A stretch of DNA of 64,000 bases from Chloroflexota bacterium. GTDB taxonomy: Bacteria > Chloroflexota > Dehalococcoidia > Bin125. This document shows, in pieces, positions 8,875 to 16,859 of this stretch (position 1 is its first letter; every line of letters begins with the position of its first letter). The notes beneath the pieces are model-generated. The model was not told the origin of the DNA. It searched no databases and saw only the letters and a list, made by a program, of their open reading frames with translations. The DNA is taken from NCBI GenBank assembly GCA_003228175.2, contig QGNQ01000001.1:83650-147649 (forward strand). Reading direction: 5' to 3'. The translations under genes and the position numbers were made by a program.

Positions 8875-9005
8875 TTATTCCAGCGCGGTAGGCGTCCCGG
8901 TGACGGCCTCCACGATGACGACCGTCGGCCCCGCTCCCCGAGCGTCCTGTACGCGATGTTCACGCCACCGTCGGTACGGCATTCCTGAATCGGCGGGCAG
9001 GTCAT
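8875..9005 (-). pseudogene. Remnant of an alpha/beta-hydrolase-like N-terminus
   Basis: Read on the minus strand from ATG 9005, the frame gives MTCPPIQECRTDGG then VNIAYRTLGERG. After a frame change it continues PTVVIVEAVTG to a TAA at 8875. The x-x-R-T-x-D-G-V-x-I-A-Y-x-x-x-G pattern followed by a hydrophobic strand is the usual start of alpha/beta hydrolases, including those fused to class III adenylate cyclases and LuxR-type regulators. The rest of the fold is absent. It looks like a frameshifted, truncated remnant. The match is short, so confidence is limited. Confidence 0.4.
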
Positions 9006-9043
9006 CGCGGAGTGTGGGGTTCGCGATGCCGAGCGCCGCGACG

Positions 9044-12000
9044 TCAGCCCCACGACTTCCCCGCCGGCGTCTGGAAGACCTCCGACGGCACGACTTCACG
9101 GATCTCCGCCGCGACCAGCGTGCGCTGCTCTCCCGCCCGCTTCTCCAGCACCCCCCGCACACGCACGAAGGGCGCCGTCCGAATGATGTCCTTGCGCTGC
9201 TCGCCCAGCTCCTGGCCGACCAGCACATTGACCATCCCGAACTCGTCCTCCAGCAGCAGGAAGATGATCCCGCGCGCCGTCAGCGGTCGCTGCCGGCAGA
9301 CCACCAGCCCCGCAATCTCCACGCTCTCCCCCGCCCGTAACGACTTGAGGTGCAGGCTGGAAGCCACGCCCTCCCCCAGCGCCGGTCGCAGGAACTGCAT
9401 CGGGTGCGAGTCCGGCGAGAGCGCCAGCAGCGCGTAGTCGGCCGTCATGCGCTGGAAGGCGTCGAAGTCCGGCAGGGCGACTTCGTCCTGGGCGGTGGCC
9501 AGCGGCAAGCGCAGCTGCCGCTGCGGTGTCGCGACCGACTGCCGCAGCATGGCCCGCGCCATCCCCTCCCCAAAGAGGCCCAGCTGCCAGAGCAACTCAC
9601 GCCGGTTGAGCCCGAAGACGTCGAAGGCGCCGACCCGAATCAGGTTCTGCGTGCTCTCACGACTCAGCCCCGTGCGCTGCACGAAGTCGAACAACGACTG
9701 GTAGTCGCCGCCGCGCGCCCGCTCCGCATCAATGCGGGCCCCGCCGGCCGCCCCCACGCTGCGCACATAGCCCAACCCCACCCGGACCGCGCCCAGCCCA
9801 TCCGCCTGCGGCAGGGCGACCGTGCAGGCGGCGTGGCTGGCGTTGATGTCCGGTCGCAGCACTTCGATCTCGTGGCGCTTGGCGTCGTTGGTGAGCACGT
9901 GCGGCGGGTAGAAGCCCATCGGCTGGTTGTTGAACAGCGCGCAGTAGAACGGCGACGGGTGGTGGTGCTTGAGCCAGGTCGATTGATAGGCGAGCAGGCC
10001 AAAGGCGGCGCCGTGACTCTTGGGGAAGCCGAACTCGGCGAAGCCCAGCAGGTTCTGGAACATCCGCTCCGCCGTGGCGCGAGGGACGCCGCGTTCCCGC
10101 GCCCCGTCCATGAACTTCTCCTCATAGCGCTGCATCGCTTCCAGGGAGCGCTTGCGACTCATCGCGCGACGGAACTGCTCCGCCTCGCCCGTGCCGAAGC
10201 CGCCCATCGCCCGTGCCACCTCCACCACCTGCTCCTGGAACAGCACCACCCCCAGCGTCTCGGCCAGGATCGCATCGACGCAGGCGTGCACGTGGGGCGG
10301 CCGGTAGCGATCGCCCAGCGCGCGCTGCTTCTCGCGCTCGCGCACGTACGGGTTCACGGCCCCACCCACGATCGGCCCCGGCCGCACGATGGAGACTTGC
10401 ACGGTGATGTCGTCCAGGCTGCGCGGCTGGGTGCGGGGCAGCATCGCGATCTGGGCGCGTGACTCGATCTGGAAGACGCCCACCGTGTCGCCGCGGCAGA
10501 TGTCGTCGTAGACCTCCGCGTCCGCGAAGTCGATCCGCGAGAGATCGACAGGGCGCGCGCCCTGCTCCGCGATCAGCCCCGTGGCCTCCTCGACCATGGA
10601 GAGCATGCCCAGCGCCAGGAAGTCGATCTTGACCATGCGCGCGTCGTCGATGCTGTCCTTGTCCCAGTGACACAGGTAGCGATTGGGCCAAGCCGCGGGC
10701 TGGCAGGGCACGTAGTCGATCAGCGGCTCTGAGGAGATCACGATGCCCCCCACGTGCTGCGAGAGATGCCGCGGGAAGCCGGCCAACTGCTGCGCCAGCT
10801 CCGCCAGGTCGCGCCACCCGCGCGACTCCACCCGGTCGGCGTACTCCGGGTGCCGGGCCAGCTCGTCGGGCAGCTGGCCGATGCCGTCGTGGGGGTTGGC
10901 GCGCTTGGCCAGGCGATCCAGCTCCGCCCCGGGCAGGCCCAGCGCCTTGCCCACGTCGCGGATCGCACTGCGCAGCTGGTAGGTGGGGAAGATCGCGACG
11001 AGCGCCGCGTGCTCCTTGCCCCACTTCGCGTGTACCCGCTCGATCAGTCGCTCGCGGATGTCGCGCGCGAAGTCCAGGTCAATGTCGGGCAGGGTCTGCA
11101 TCTCCTCATTCAGGAAGCGGTTGACCGTGAGGTTGTTCGCGATCGGATCGATGTGCGACAAGCCAATGAGATAGCAGACGATCGAGGCCACGGAGGAGCC
11201 CCGTCCGCGCCCCGGCGGCAGCCCCGCCCGCGCCCGCGCCGTGCCCTCGCCGCGCACCTCCTTGGCTACCTCGTGCGCCAGCGTGAAGATCTCGTGATAG
11301 ATCAGGAAGAACCCGCTCAGCTGCTGCCGCTCGATCACGCGCAATTCGTGCTCCAGCCGGGCGCTGGCACGTTCCTCCTCCGGGCTGCCGCCGTACTTGT
11401 CGCGCAGGCGCACGCGGCAGACGACTGCGAGTTCCTCGTGCGGCGTGCGGCCGCTCGCCACCGGTGGTGCCGGCAGCTGGTAGCCCATGTCCTGCGTCAG
11501 GTCGAAGCGGCAGCGCTGCGCGATACGCACGGAGTTGGCCGCCGCCTGCGGGTGGTAGCGCGCGAAGCGCCGCGCCTGGCGCTCCGGAGCGCGCAGGTAG
11601 AACTCGGGGTTGGGACGTCGTTCGCGGTGGCTCTGGTCCAACGTCTTGCGATGCTTGATCGCGACCATCACGTCTTGCAGGCGATGTCGCTCACGACGGT
11701 GGTAGTGCACGTTGCCCGTCCCCACCACGCCCACCCCCGCCGCCTCCGCCAGCTCGACCAGCGTGTGGTTGCGGGGCCGGTCGTTGAAGACCAGGTTGTC
11801 CTGCAGCTCCACGAAGACGTTCTTCGCCCCGAACCAGCCGATCAGGCGTTGCAGCTCCTGCCGGGCGTCGCGCAGGCGGCCCGCCTCGGCCAGGCGCGGG
11901 ATGCGGGCATCCCGGCAGCCGCTGAGCACGATCAGGCCGTCGCTGTGCTGGGCCAGCCGGTCGATAGGCAGGCAGGGGTCCAGGCGTCGTTCCTGCTTGC

Positions 12001-12514
12001 CGGCGTCGCTCTCTTCCTCCAGCCCAAAGGCGATGCTGGAGAGACGGCAGAGGTTGGCGTAGCCACGCTGATTTTCCGCCAGCAGCGTCAGATGCGAGCG
12101 CAGCGGCTCGGCGACTGAAGCCCCCGGGTCCGGGGGATAGGCGAGCGTGAGCTCCAGGCCGGTGATCGGTTGCAGCCCCGCCTCCTTGGCGGCGCGGGCG
12201 AACTCCATCGCGCCGAACATGCCGTCGTGGTCGGTCAGGGCCAGCGCCCGATGCCCCTGCGACTGCGCGGTCCAGATCAGCTCGTCAATGCTGGAAGCGC
12301 CCTCCAGCAGAGAGTAATTGGAGTGCAGGTGCAGCTCCACGTAGGGCACGCCCTGCAGCACGTTGGCAGACAGAGGATCGGTGGGCTCGCGCGGGGCCAT
12401 GGAGCGCGGCGTGTCCGGCTCCAGCCACTGCTCCAGATCCTCCCGACGCTCCTGCCAGCGTTGCCAGCGCAGATGATCCTCGGGGCGGTTGGAGACATGC
12501 GGGCGCGTGCCCAT
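9044..12514 (-). CDS. dnaE2: Error-prone DNA polymerase DnaE2
   Basis: This 1156-residue C-family polymerase performs translesion synthesis as part of the SOS mutasome. After an N-terminal extension of about 55 residues comes a PHP domain (VELHLHSNYSLLEGASS, ALTDHDGMFGAMEF). The polymerase core has GRGSSVASIVCYLIGLSHIDP and the catalytic PDIDLDF motif at about residue 475. A helix-hairpin-helix region and a C-terminal OB-fold (GLVVCRQRPLTARGI...) end the protein. The mix of a long PHP domain and no tau-binding tail fits DnaE2 rather than the replicative DnaE1. The start is one base after the stop of the DUF6504-like gene, so translation is coupled. The three-gene operon lies behind the LexA-box promoter at 14.1 kb. 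Confidence 0.93.
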   Translation of the reverse strand: MGTRPHVSNRPEDHLRWQRWQERREDLEQWLEPDTPRSMAPREPTDPLSANVLQGVPYVELHLHSNYSLLEGASSIDELIWTAQSQGHRALALTDHDGMFGAMEFARAAKEAGLQPITGLELTLAYPPDPGASVAEPLRSHLTLLAENQRGYANLCRLSSIAFGLEEESDAGKQERRLDPCLPIDRLAQHSDGLIVLSGCRDARIPRLAEAGRLRDARQELQRLIGWFGAKNVFVELQDNLVFNDRPRNHTLVELAEAAGVGVVGTGNVHYHRRERHRLQDVMVAIKHRKTLDQSHRERRPNPEFYLRAPERQARRFARYHPQAAANSVRIAQRCRFDLTQDMGYQLPAPPVASGRTPHEELAVVCRVRLRDKYGGSPEEERASARLEHELRVIERQQLSGFFLIYHEIFTLAHEVAKEVRGEGTARARAGLPPGRGRGSSVASIVCYLIGLSHIDPIANNLTVNRFLNEEMQTLPDIDLDFARDIRERLIERVHAKWGKEHAALVAIFPTYQLRSAIRDVGKALGLPGAELDRLAKRANPHDGIGQLPDELARHPEYADRVESRGWRDLAELAQQLAGFPRHLSQHVGGIVISSEPLIDYVPCQPAAWPNRYLCHWDKDSIDDARMVKIDFLALGMLSMVEEATGLIAEQGARPVDLSRIDFADAEVYDDICRGDTVGVFQIESRAQIAMLPRTQPRSLDDITVQVSIVRPGPIVGGAVNPYVREREKQRALGDRYRPPHVHACVDAILAETLGVVLFQEQVVEVARAMGGFGTGEAEQFRRAMSRKRSLEAMQRYEEKFMDGARERGVPRATAERMFQNLLGFAEFGFPKSHGAAFGLLAYQSTWLKHHHPSPFYCALFNNQPMGFYPPHVLTNDAKRHEIEVLRPDINASHAACTVALPQADGLGAVRVGLGYVRSVGAAGGARIDAERARGGDYQSLFDFVQRTGLSRESTQNLIRVGAFDVFGLNRRELLWQLGLFGEGMARAMLRQSVATPQRQLRLPLATAQDEVALPDFDAFQRMTADYALLALSPDSHPMQFLRPALGEGVASSLHLKSLRAGESVEIAGLVVCRQRPLTARGIIFLLLEDEFGMVNVLVGQELGEQRKDIIRTAPFVRVRGVLEKRAGEQRTLVAAEIREVVPSEVFQTPAGKSWG

Positions 12515-12515
12515 C

Positions 12516-12851
12516 TCAGTACGCCTGCGCGAACCAGGCCCCGCCCAGAGCCGAACCTGCGTCGGCGCTGGGGCCGTTGGGTTGTGCCAGCGTCTCGTCG
12601 TAGAAGCAGGTCAGCCGGCGCCCGTCCTCCAGGCGCAGCTGGTAGTAGGTGCGCATCAGTGGTCGCTCCCGCCACCACTCCTCGGCGATGCGCCAGATCT
12701 GATCGATGGCGCTCACGGCCACCGTGGCGCCGCCGGGGAAGCGCACCTGCGCCGGCAGGCCGCTGGCGTCGCGCGCGACTTGGAGCGCGCGCGGCTGCCC
12801 CAACGGGCGCAGTCCGGACGCGGCGGCGGCCTGTGCTGCCGGGCGACTCAT
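12516..12851 (-). CDS. DUF6504-like small protein of the imuB-dnaE2 operon
   Basis: The product is 111 residues with no signal or membrane segment. The core (about 40-90) has V-R-F-P-G-G and W-R-I-A-E-E-W-W-R-E, then YYQLRLEDGRRLTCFYD, a compact alpha/beta domain with several aromatic residues. It overlaps the imuB stop by 4 bases (ATGA) and ends one base before dnaE2, so it is built into the mutasome operon. The sequence and context match small proteins annotated DUF6504, found next to Y-family polymerases in Actinobacteria and Chloroflexota; I know of no assigned function. ImuA is missing here, so this protein may take an adaptor role. That is inference. Confidence 0.7.
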   Translation of the reverse strand: MSRPAAQAAAASGLRPLGQPRALQVARDASGLPAQVRFPGGATVAVSAIDQIWRIAEEWWRERPLMRTYYQLRLEDGRRLTCFYDETLAQPNGPSADAGSALGGAWFAQAY

Positions 12852-14035
12852 GGGTCGTAGTCCATCAGCGCGTAGCGTCGCTCCGGGATGCGCGACCAGG
12901 GCTCCAGCGGCACGATCTGGCTGAGCGGGCTGCGCCCGTGCTGCGCCTTCAGGTGCCGGGCCATCTCATTGAGTTGCTCGCGGCGGCGGGCCCCGTCGCG
13001 GAAGAGCGACGGTTGCCGACCGCTCTCCGCCGTCAGCGCGCCCAGCTCCAGCTCCAGCTCCACCACGGGGCCCGCCAGCTCGGCCCGCTCCAGCGCCGAG
13101 CGGATCGGCAGCCAGAGACGGTCGCGGTCGCTCATCGGCTCCCGCAGCGCCTGGCTGCGCTCCCACAGCCGGTCCTCCTCCATGACCAGCCGCAGGCGCA
13201 GCCGTCGCACGAAGCGGCCGGAGGCGCGTGGGTGTCGCAGCGCCCGGCGCAGGAGTTGCTGGGTGCTGTGCAGGATCGCCTCCCGACTGACCAGCGGCGG
13301 CTCTGCCCGGCTGCTCTCCACGACGGCCGTGTGCACGAATGGGTCTGGCGCGACCGGGGTGGGGTCGGCGCCGCTGGCGGCCAGCCAGGCGGTCTCGCCG
13401 GCGAGGCCGAACTGCGCCGCCACGGCGTGCCGGGGCAGTTCGGCGAGCGCGCCGATGGTGTGGATGCCGAAGAGGTGCAGGCGTTCCTGGTCGTCGGGGG
13501 GGAGGGGGAGCCAGGCAGTCGGCTTGTCGGCCAGGAAGGCGGCGCTCTGTCCGGCGGGAACTCGGTGGGCCTGCCCTTGCTGCGCGCTGCGGGCCGCCAC
13601 ATAGGCCGTGAAGCGCTCATCGGCGACGCCCAAGCGGGCCGCTGGGGCGGGGGGCGCGGCCTGCAGAATGGCGCGCTCCACGTCGCCGGGTTGGGGGTAG
13701 AGCAGGTCCAGCCCGCGCAGGTCGGCGCAGACCGCGCCCGGCTCCGGCTGCTCCACGATGGGGCTGACGCTGGCCATCGCGTCGCGCAGGGCGTCGGCGA
13801 AGCGGCGGTTCTGGGCCGGGTGCGGCTCCAGGATCGTGATCCGGGGGCAGAGCGCCGTCGCCTCCCGCAACGTCTGGCCGGGCCGCACGTTGCGCTGGGC
13901 GGCAGGCGCGGTCAGCTCCGCGACGCGCAGCCCCGCCGCGTCCGTGAGGACAACGGGGTGGTCCTGGAGTTGGGGTCGGTGGGCCAACTCGCAAGCGAGC
14001 GCCAGTGAGGGCACCACCAGACAGGCAACGGGCAT
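12848..14035 (-). CDS. imuB: ImuB-like Y-family polymerase homologue
   Basis: The 395-residue product has the Y-family layout of palm, fingers, thumb and little finger. Catalytic residues look lost: the first motif, normally around an aspartate in the opening strand, reads CLVVPSLAL, and the later D-E pair reads A-D-L-R-G. Loss of the active site is the hallmark of ImuB, a non-catalytic mutasome hub linking DnaE2 to the beta clamp. A helix-hairpin-helix thumb (FGIHTIGALAELP) and a C-terminal R-x-x-x-x-R-R-Y-A-L-M-D-Y-D-P are present; the little-finger region also resembles typical ImuB proteins. The start has GGGAGGA upstream. It is first in the operon and overlaps the next gene by 4 bases. 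LexA control is indicated by the box at 14099-14114. Confidence 0.85.
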   Translation of the reverse strand: MPVACLVVPSLALACELAHRPQLQDHPVVLTDAAGLRVAELTAPAAQRNVRPGQTLREATALCPRITILEPHPAQNRRFADALRDAMASVSPIVEQPEPGAVCADLRGLDLLYPQPGDVERAILQAAPPAPAARLGVADERFTAYVAARSAQQGQAHRVPAGQSAAFLADKPTAWLPLPPDDQERLHLFGIHTIGALAELPRHAVAAQFGLAGETAWLAASGADPTPVAPDPFVHTAVVESSRAEPPLVSREAILHSTQQLLRRALRHPRASGRFVRRLRLRLVMEEDRLWERSQALREPMSDRDRLWLPIRSALERAELAGPVVELELELGALTAESGRQPSLFRDGARRREQLNEMARHLKAQHGRSPLSQIVPLEPWSRIPERRYALMDYDP

Positions 14036-14094
14036 GATTCCTCCCGCATGGCGCTTCCGGCGGATGCACCGGTCGCGGTCGGCAGGAGGGGTAT

Positions 14095-14122
14095 GCTATA
14101 GAACATGAGTTCTAGATCGCAA
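14095..14122 (-). promoter_or_regulatory. SOS promoter with LexA (Cheo-type) box for imuB-dnaE2
   Basis: On the minus strand TTGCGA (14117-14122) and TATAGC (14095-14100) are spaced 16 bases apart as -35 and -10. The spacer is filled by a perfect palindrome, TAGAAC-N4-GTTCTA (14099-14114), which contains GAAC-N4-GTTC, the core of the Gram-positive LexA box. It starts about 60 bases before imuB. Repressor binding would cover the whole promoter, so damage induction is the natural reading. Confidence 0.8.
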
Positions 14123-14292
14123 GGGCCACGGGCGAAGGGGGGAGGGGATGCCGAAGAGTCGATTCTCGACCCGATGCTGGCGAGCGTGTGGGGAACGCGG
14201 ATCCCACGGGCGAGGTGATCGTGGAGTTCCGCGACAATTTCCTGATCGACGGGGAGGACATCGATCTGTGGATCTTTGAGGTCGTTCGGTAG
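14116..14292 (+). pseudogene. Orphan 3' fragment of a beta-sandwich surface protein gene
   Basis: An open stretch with no start codon reads ...DAGERVGNADPTG, then EVIVEFRDNFLIDGEDIDLW and IFEVV, and ends at TAG 14290. The pattern V-x-F-x-D-N-x-L-x-D-G-x-x-x-D-L-x-(V/I)-F-E-V is familiar from secreted beta-sandwich domains. A TAG at 14113 blocks upstream extension. It looks like the leftover end of a deleted gene next to the SOS promoter. The match is short and the call tentative. Confidence 0.35.
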
Positions 14293-14307
14293 CCAGAGAT
14301 CGCCCGG

Positions 14308-15567
14308 CTAGAGGTCAATCGTGGGGTCCAGCCCCAGCGCGACTTTGCCCGCGTACTGCTGGATCTCCGCTTCCTGCGGCGCCATGAACGGGAAGGCGCG
14401 GACATCGCGGTAGGCGCGGGCCAGCTCGCTGGTGGCGATGAAGGAGCTGCCGCCCGCGATGCTCATGGCGCGATTGACGACTTCGGCCGCGGCGCGATCC
14501 ACGGTCAGCTTGGTCAGGCGCGTGGCGGCCACGGCCTCTCGCAGTTCCGCGATCTCGGCGCGCTGCGGCGCCTCCAGCGTGAGCACGCGGTCGATGTCGA
14601 GCAGGTTCTGGCGCAGCATGCCCGTGGCGGCGAGCAGCCCCCGGTCCATCTCCGCGACGGCCACCTGAATCGTGGGGCGATGTGCGGTGGGCGTCGTCGC
14701 GGGAACACGCACGCGGGTTCGTGCGATCTCGATCGCGCGGTCGCGCGCGGCCCGGGCCACACCCAAGGCCGCAGTGCTCAGTCCGGCTCCACCGCTGAGC
14801 TCGAAGAGCAGGCCGCGGCGGGTCTCGACTCCCACAGGGTCGCCGGGAACGAGTTCCACATCGCTGACAAAGACATCGCGCAGTTGCACGGTACCGCTGC
14901 CGGAGCCGCGCATGCCCAGACCGTCCCAGTCGTCGATCACGCTGAGGCCCTCCCGGTCGACGGGGATGGTGACGATGCCGCGCCGGTCGGGTCCGGCGGT
15001 CGCATCGGCCGGAGTGACGCGGAGCGGCACGTTGATGTGTGTGGCGGCGGGGGAGATGGTGGCGAAGATCTTCGTGCCGTTGATCCGATAGCCCCCGTCC
15101 ACGGGGCGGGCTTCGGTCAGCGGGTAGTGCGTCGCGTAGCTGCCGGGCTCCGTGCCCGCGATGGCGAAGACGACTTCCCCGGCGCCGACGCCGCGCAGGA
15201 AGGGGACGAGCCGGTCGGCGGCCTCGTTCTGGCCGCGTGCCCGCAGCGCCAGCCAGGCGCCGGTGAATTGATGCCCTGCGCCAACGTGCATCCAGCTGGC
15301 GATCGCGGTGGATGCGCAGCCCTGCGCGAGTTCGTACATGCCCGCCGCGAGGTCGTGGAGCGAGCGCACGCCCAGACCCCCGAACTCGACCGGCACGGAC
15401 GCGGCCAGCACGCCGGCGCGACTCAGGCCCGCGATGCTCCCGGCGACGAAGCGGCCCTGCTGGTCCGCCTCCGCGGCCCGCGCGGCGATCGCCGGGCGGG
15501 TTTCCCGGCACAGTCCAACGAAGCGCTCTCCGCCCTCGCTGACTGGGGTGAGCTGGAAGAGGCTCAT
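14308..15567 (-). CDS. Acyl-CoA dehydrogenase-like flavoprotein
   Basis: The 419-residue product shows the acyl-CoA dehydrogenase fold. It has a helical N-domain, the middle beta domain (VVFAIAGTEPGSYATHYPLT, then GGYRINGTKIFATISPAATH), and a C-terminal helical domain ending RDVRAFPFMAPQEAEIQQYAG. The usual catalytic glutamate in the EGTSEIQ-like position aligns to proline in MAPQEAEIQQ, and the C-terminus resembles the flavin monooxygenase/DszC-HsaA side of the superfamily. It may therefore not be a normal beta-oxidation dehydrogenase. The start overlaps the stop of the upstream CoA-transferase gene by 4 bases. It is last in a three-gene operon divergent from an MFS carrier, which suggests uptake, CoA activation and flavin-dependent oxidation of one compound class. 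Confidence 0.8.
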   Translation of the reverse strand: MSLFQLTPVSEGGERFVGLCRETRPAIAARAAEADQQGRFVAGSIAGLSRAGVLAASVPVEFGGLGVRSLHDLAAGMYELAQGCASTAIASWMHVGAGHQFTGAWLALRARGQNEAADRLVPFLRGVGAGEVVFAIAGTEPGSYATHYPLTEARPVDGGYRINGTKIFATISPAATHINVPLRVTPADATAGPDRRGIVTIPVDREGLSVIDDWDGLGMRGSGSGTVQLRDVFVSDVELVPGDPVGVETRRGLLFELSGGAGLSTAALGVARAARDRAIEIARTRVRVPATTPTAHRPTIQVAVAEMDRGLLAATGMLRQNLLDIDRVLTLEAPQRAEIAELREAVAATRLTKLTVDRAAAEVVNRAMSIAGGSSFIATSELARAYRDVRAFPFMAPQEAEIQQYAGKVALGLDPTIDL

Positions 15568-16859
15568 GCGATGGTTCCGGCGCGACGCAGCGCTTCGATC
15601 TCGTCGTCGCTCAGCCCCAGTTCGGCGAAGACGTCCGCGTTGTCCTCGCCGATCAACGGCGCCCGCCGGCGCACGGCCCAGGGGGTGGCGCTGAACCGGT
15701 ACGGTGCGCCGGGGTAGCGGATCTGCCGACCCACCTCCGGGTGCTCGACCTCAACGGGGAAGCCGCGCGCTTCGATGTGGGGGTCGGCCATGATCTCCTC
15801 TGGCGAGTAGATGATGCCGCACTGGAAGCCGCGTTCTTGGCCGCCGCGAAAGAACGCATAGGCGCCGATCGCGCCGGCGATGCGCAGGATCGCGTTGCGG
15901 CCGGCGGAGAACATCGCGCGCAGCAGGTCGTCCTCGCGGATCTCCGCGAAGGAGAGCTTGCCCAGGGAGGTCGCTTCCTCCAGCAGCGCCGCCTCCGCGA
16001 AGTCGTCGCGCAGGCCCAACTCCTCCAGCCAGTCCAAGACGGACTGGAACTGAGCGCCGCTGCGTGGCGGCATACCGGTGTTGACCCAGCGGCCATCGGC
16101 GCACTGGGTCATCGTCGCCTGCGTGGGGAGGACGGCGGCGTGGCGGCCGGTCTGTCGCTGCACGGTCTCCCCGGCGACGTTCCAGACCGTGCTCGCGGCC
16201 TCCGTCGTGACGTTGCTGGCGGCGTGCATGTTCACGTCGATGCGCTGCCCGGGACCGCCGGCGTCGCGATGCAGCACGGCGGTGAGCAGGCCCATCACGG
16301 CGAAGTGGCAGGCCGTCTGGTAGCCCTGGTAGCCCCCGCCAGCGATGGGCGGCAGCGTGTGGTCGTCGTAGCCACAGCTCCAGGCGGGGCCACCGCCGGC
16401 CAGCAGGGTCAGGTCCGTGGCCTCCTCCCCGGCGCGCGGCCCGTCGCGACCAAAGGCCGACATCGACACGTGGATCAGGCCGGGGCGGTCGGCACGCAGG
16501 GTGTCATCGTGCAGGCCGTGCGACGCCAGCACGCCGGGACCCTCGGCCTCGATCAGGGCGTCGGCGCCGTCCAGTAGGCGCAGCAGCAGGTCGCGCCCGG
16601 CGGGCGTCGTCCAGTCCAGCGTGATCGCGCGCTTGTTGAGGTTGTAGTGCCAGAAGTGCAGGCTGCGCTCGGGGTGGGGTTCGTCGTTCAGGAAGGGCGG
16701 GATGTTGCGCGTCGATGCCCCACCGGGTGGTTCCACCGTGACGACATCCGCCCCCATGTCGGCCAGCAGCTTGCCCGCGAACGCGCCCGCTTCCGACTGC
16801 AGCTCCACAACGCGCAGATCGGACAGGGCCGCGAGGCCGCTGAGGGGCAGACCGCTCAT
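15564..16859 (-). CDS. Class III (CaiB/BaiF) CoA-transferase, second of a pair
   Basis: The 431-residue product moves CoA from a donor thioester onto a carboxylic acid. The N-terminus has LRVVELQSEAGAFAGKLLADMGADVVTVEPPGG, read as two pieces: the VVEL strand and the nucleotide-binding loop. The catalytic aspartate of this family falls in the EEATDLTLLAGGG stretch. Later pieces (GGGYQGYQTACHFAVMGLL, PGQRIDVNM) are typical. It starts within the last codons of the upstream paralogue (4-base overlap) and overlaps the next gene by 4 bases, so the operon is tightly coupled. Two class III paralogues side by side may form a heteromer, as known for benzylsuccinate CoA-transferase. Substrate unknown. 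Confidence 0.85.
   Translation of the reverse strand: MSGLPLSGLAALSDLRVVELQSEAGAFAGKLLADMGADVVTVEPPGGASTRNIPPFLNDEPHPERSLHFWHYNLNKRAITLDWTTPAGRDLLLRLLDGADALIEAEGPGVLASHGLHDDTLRADRPGLIHVSMSAFGRDGPRAGEEATDLTLLAGGGPAWSCGYDDHTLPPIAGGGYQGYQTACHFAVMGLLTAVLHRDAGGPGQRIDVNMHAASNVTTEAASTVWNVAGETVQRQTGRHAAVLPTQATMTQCADGRWVNTGMPPRSGAQFQSVLDWLEELGLRDDFAEAALLEEATSLGKLSFAEIREDDLLRAMFSAGRNAILRIAGAIGAYAFFRGGQERGFQCGIIYSPEEIMADPHIEARGFPVEVEHPEVGRQIRYPGAPYRFSATPWAVRRRAPLIGEDNADVFAELGLSDDEIEALRRAGTIA

Larger units (their letters stand above)
8611..9043. other. Intergenic region with a strong hairpin and a gene remnant
   Basis: These 433 bases lie between the 3' end of dnaE2 and the 5' end of the beta-helix gene, both on the minus strand. 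They hold, in minus order, a decayed alpha/beta-hydrolase-like N-terminus (8875-9005), a long hairpin (8699-8740) and a possible -10 for the beta-helix gene. No intact gene was seen. Confidence 0.6.
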
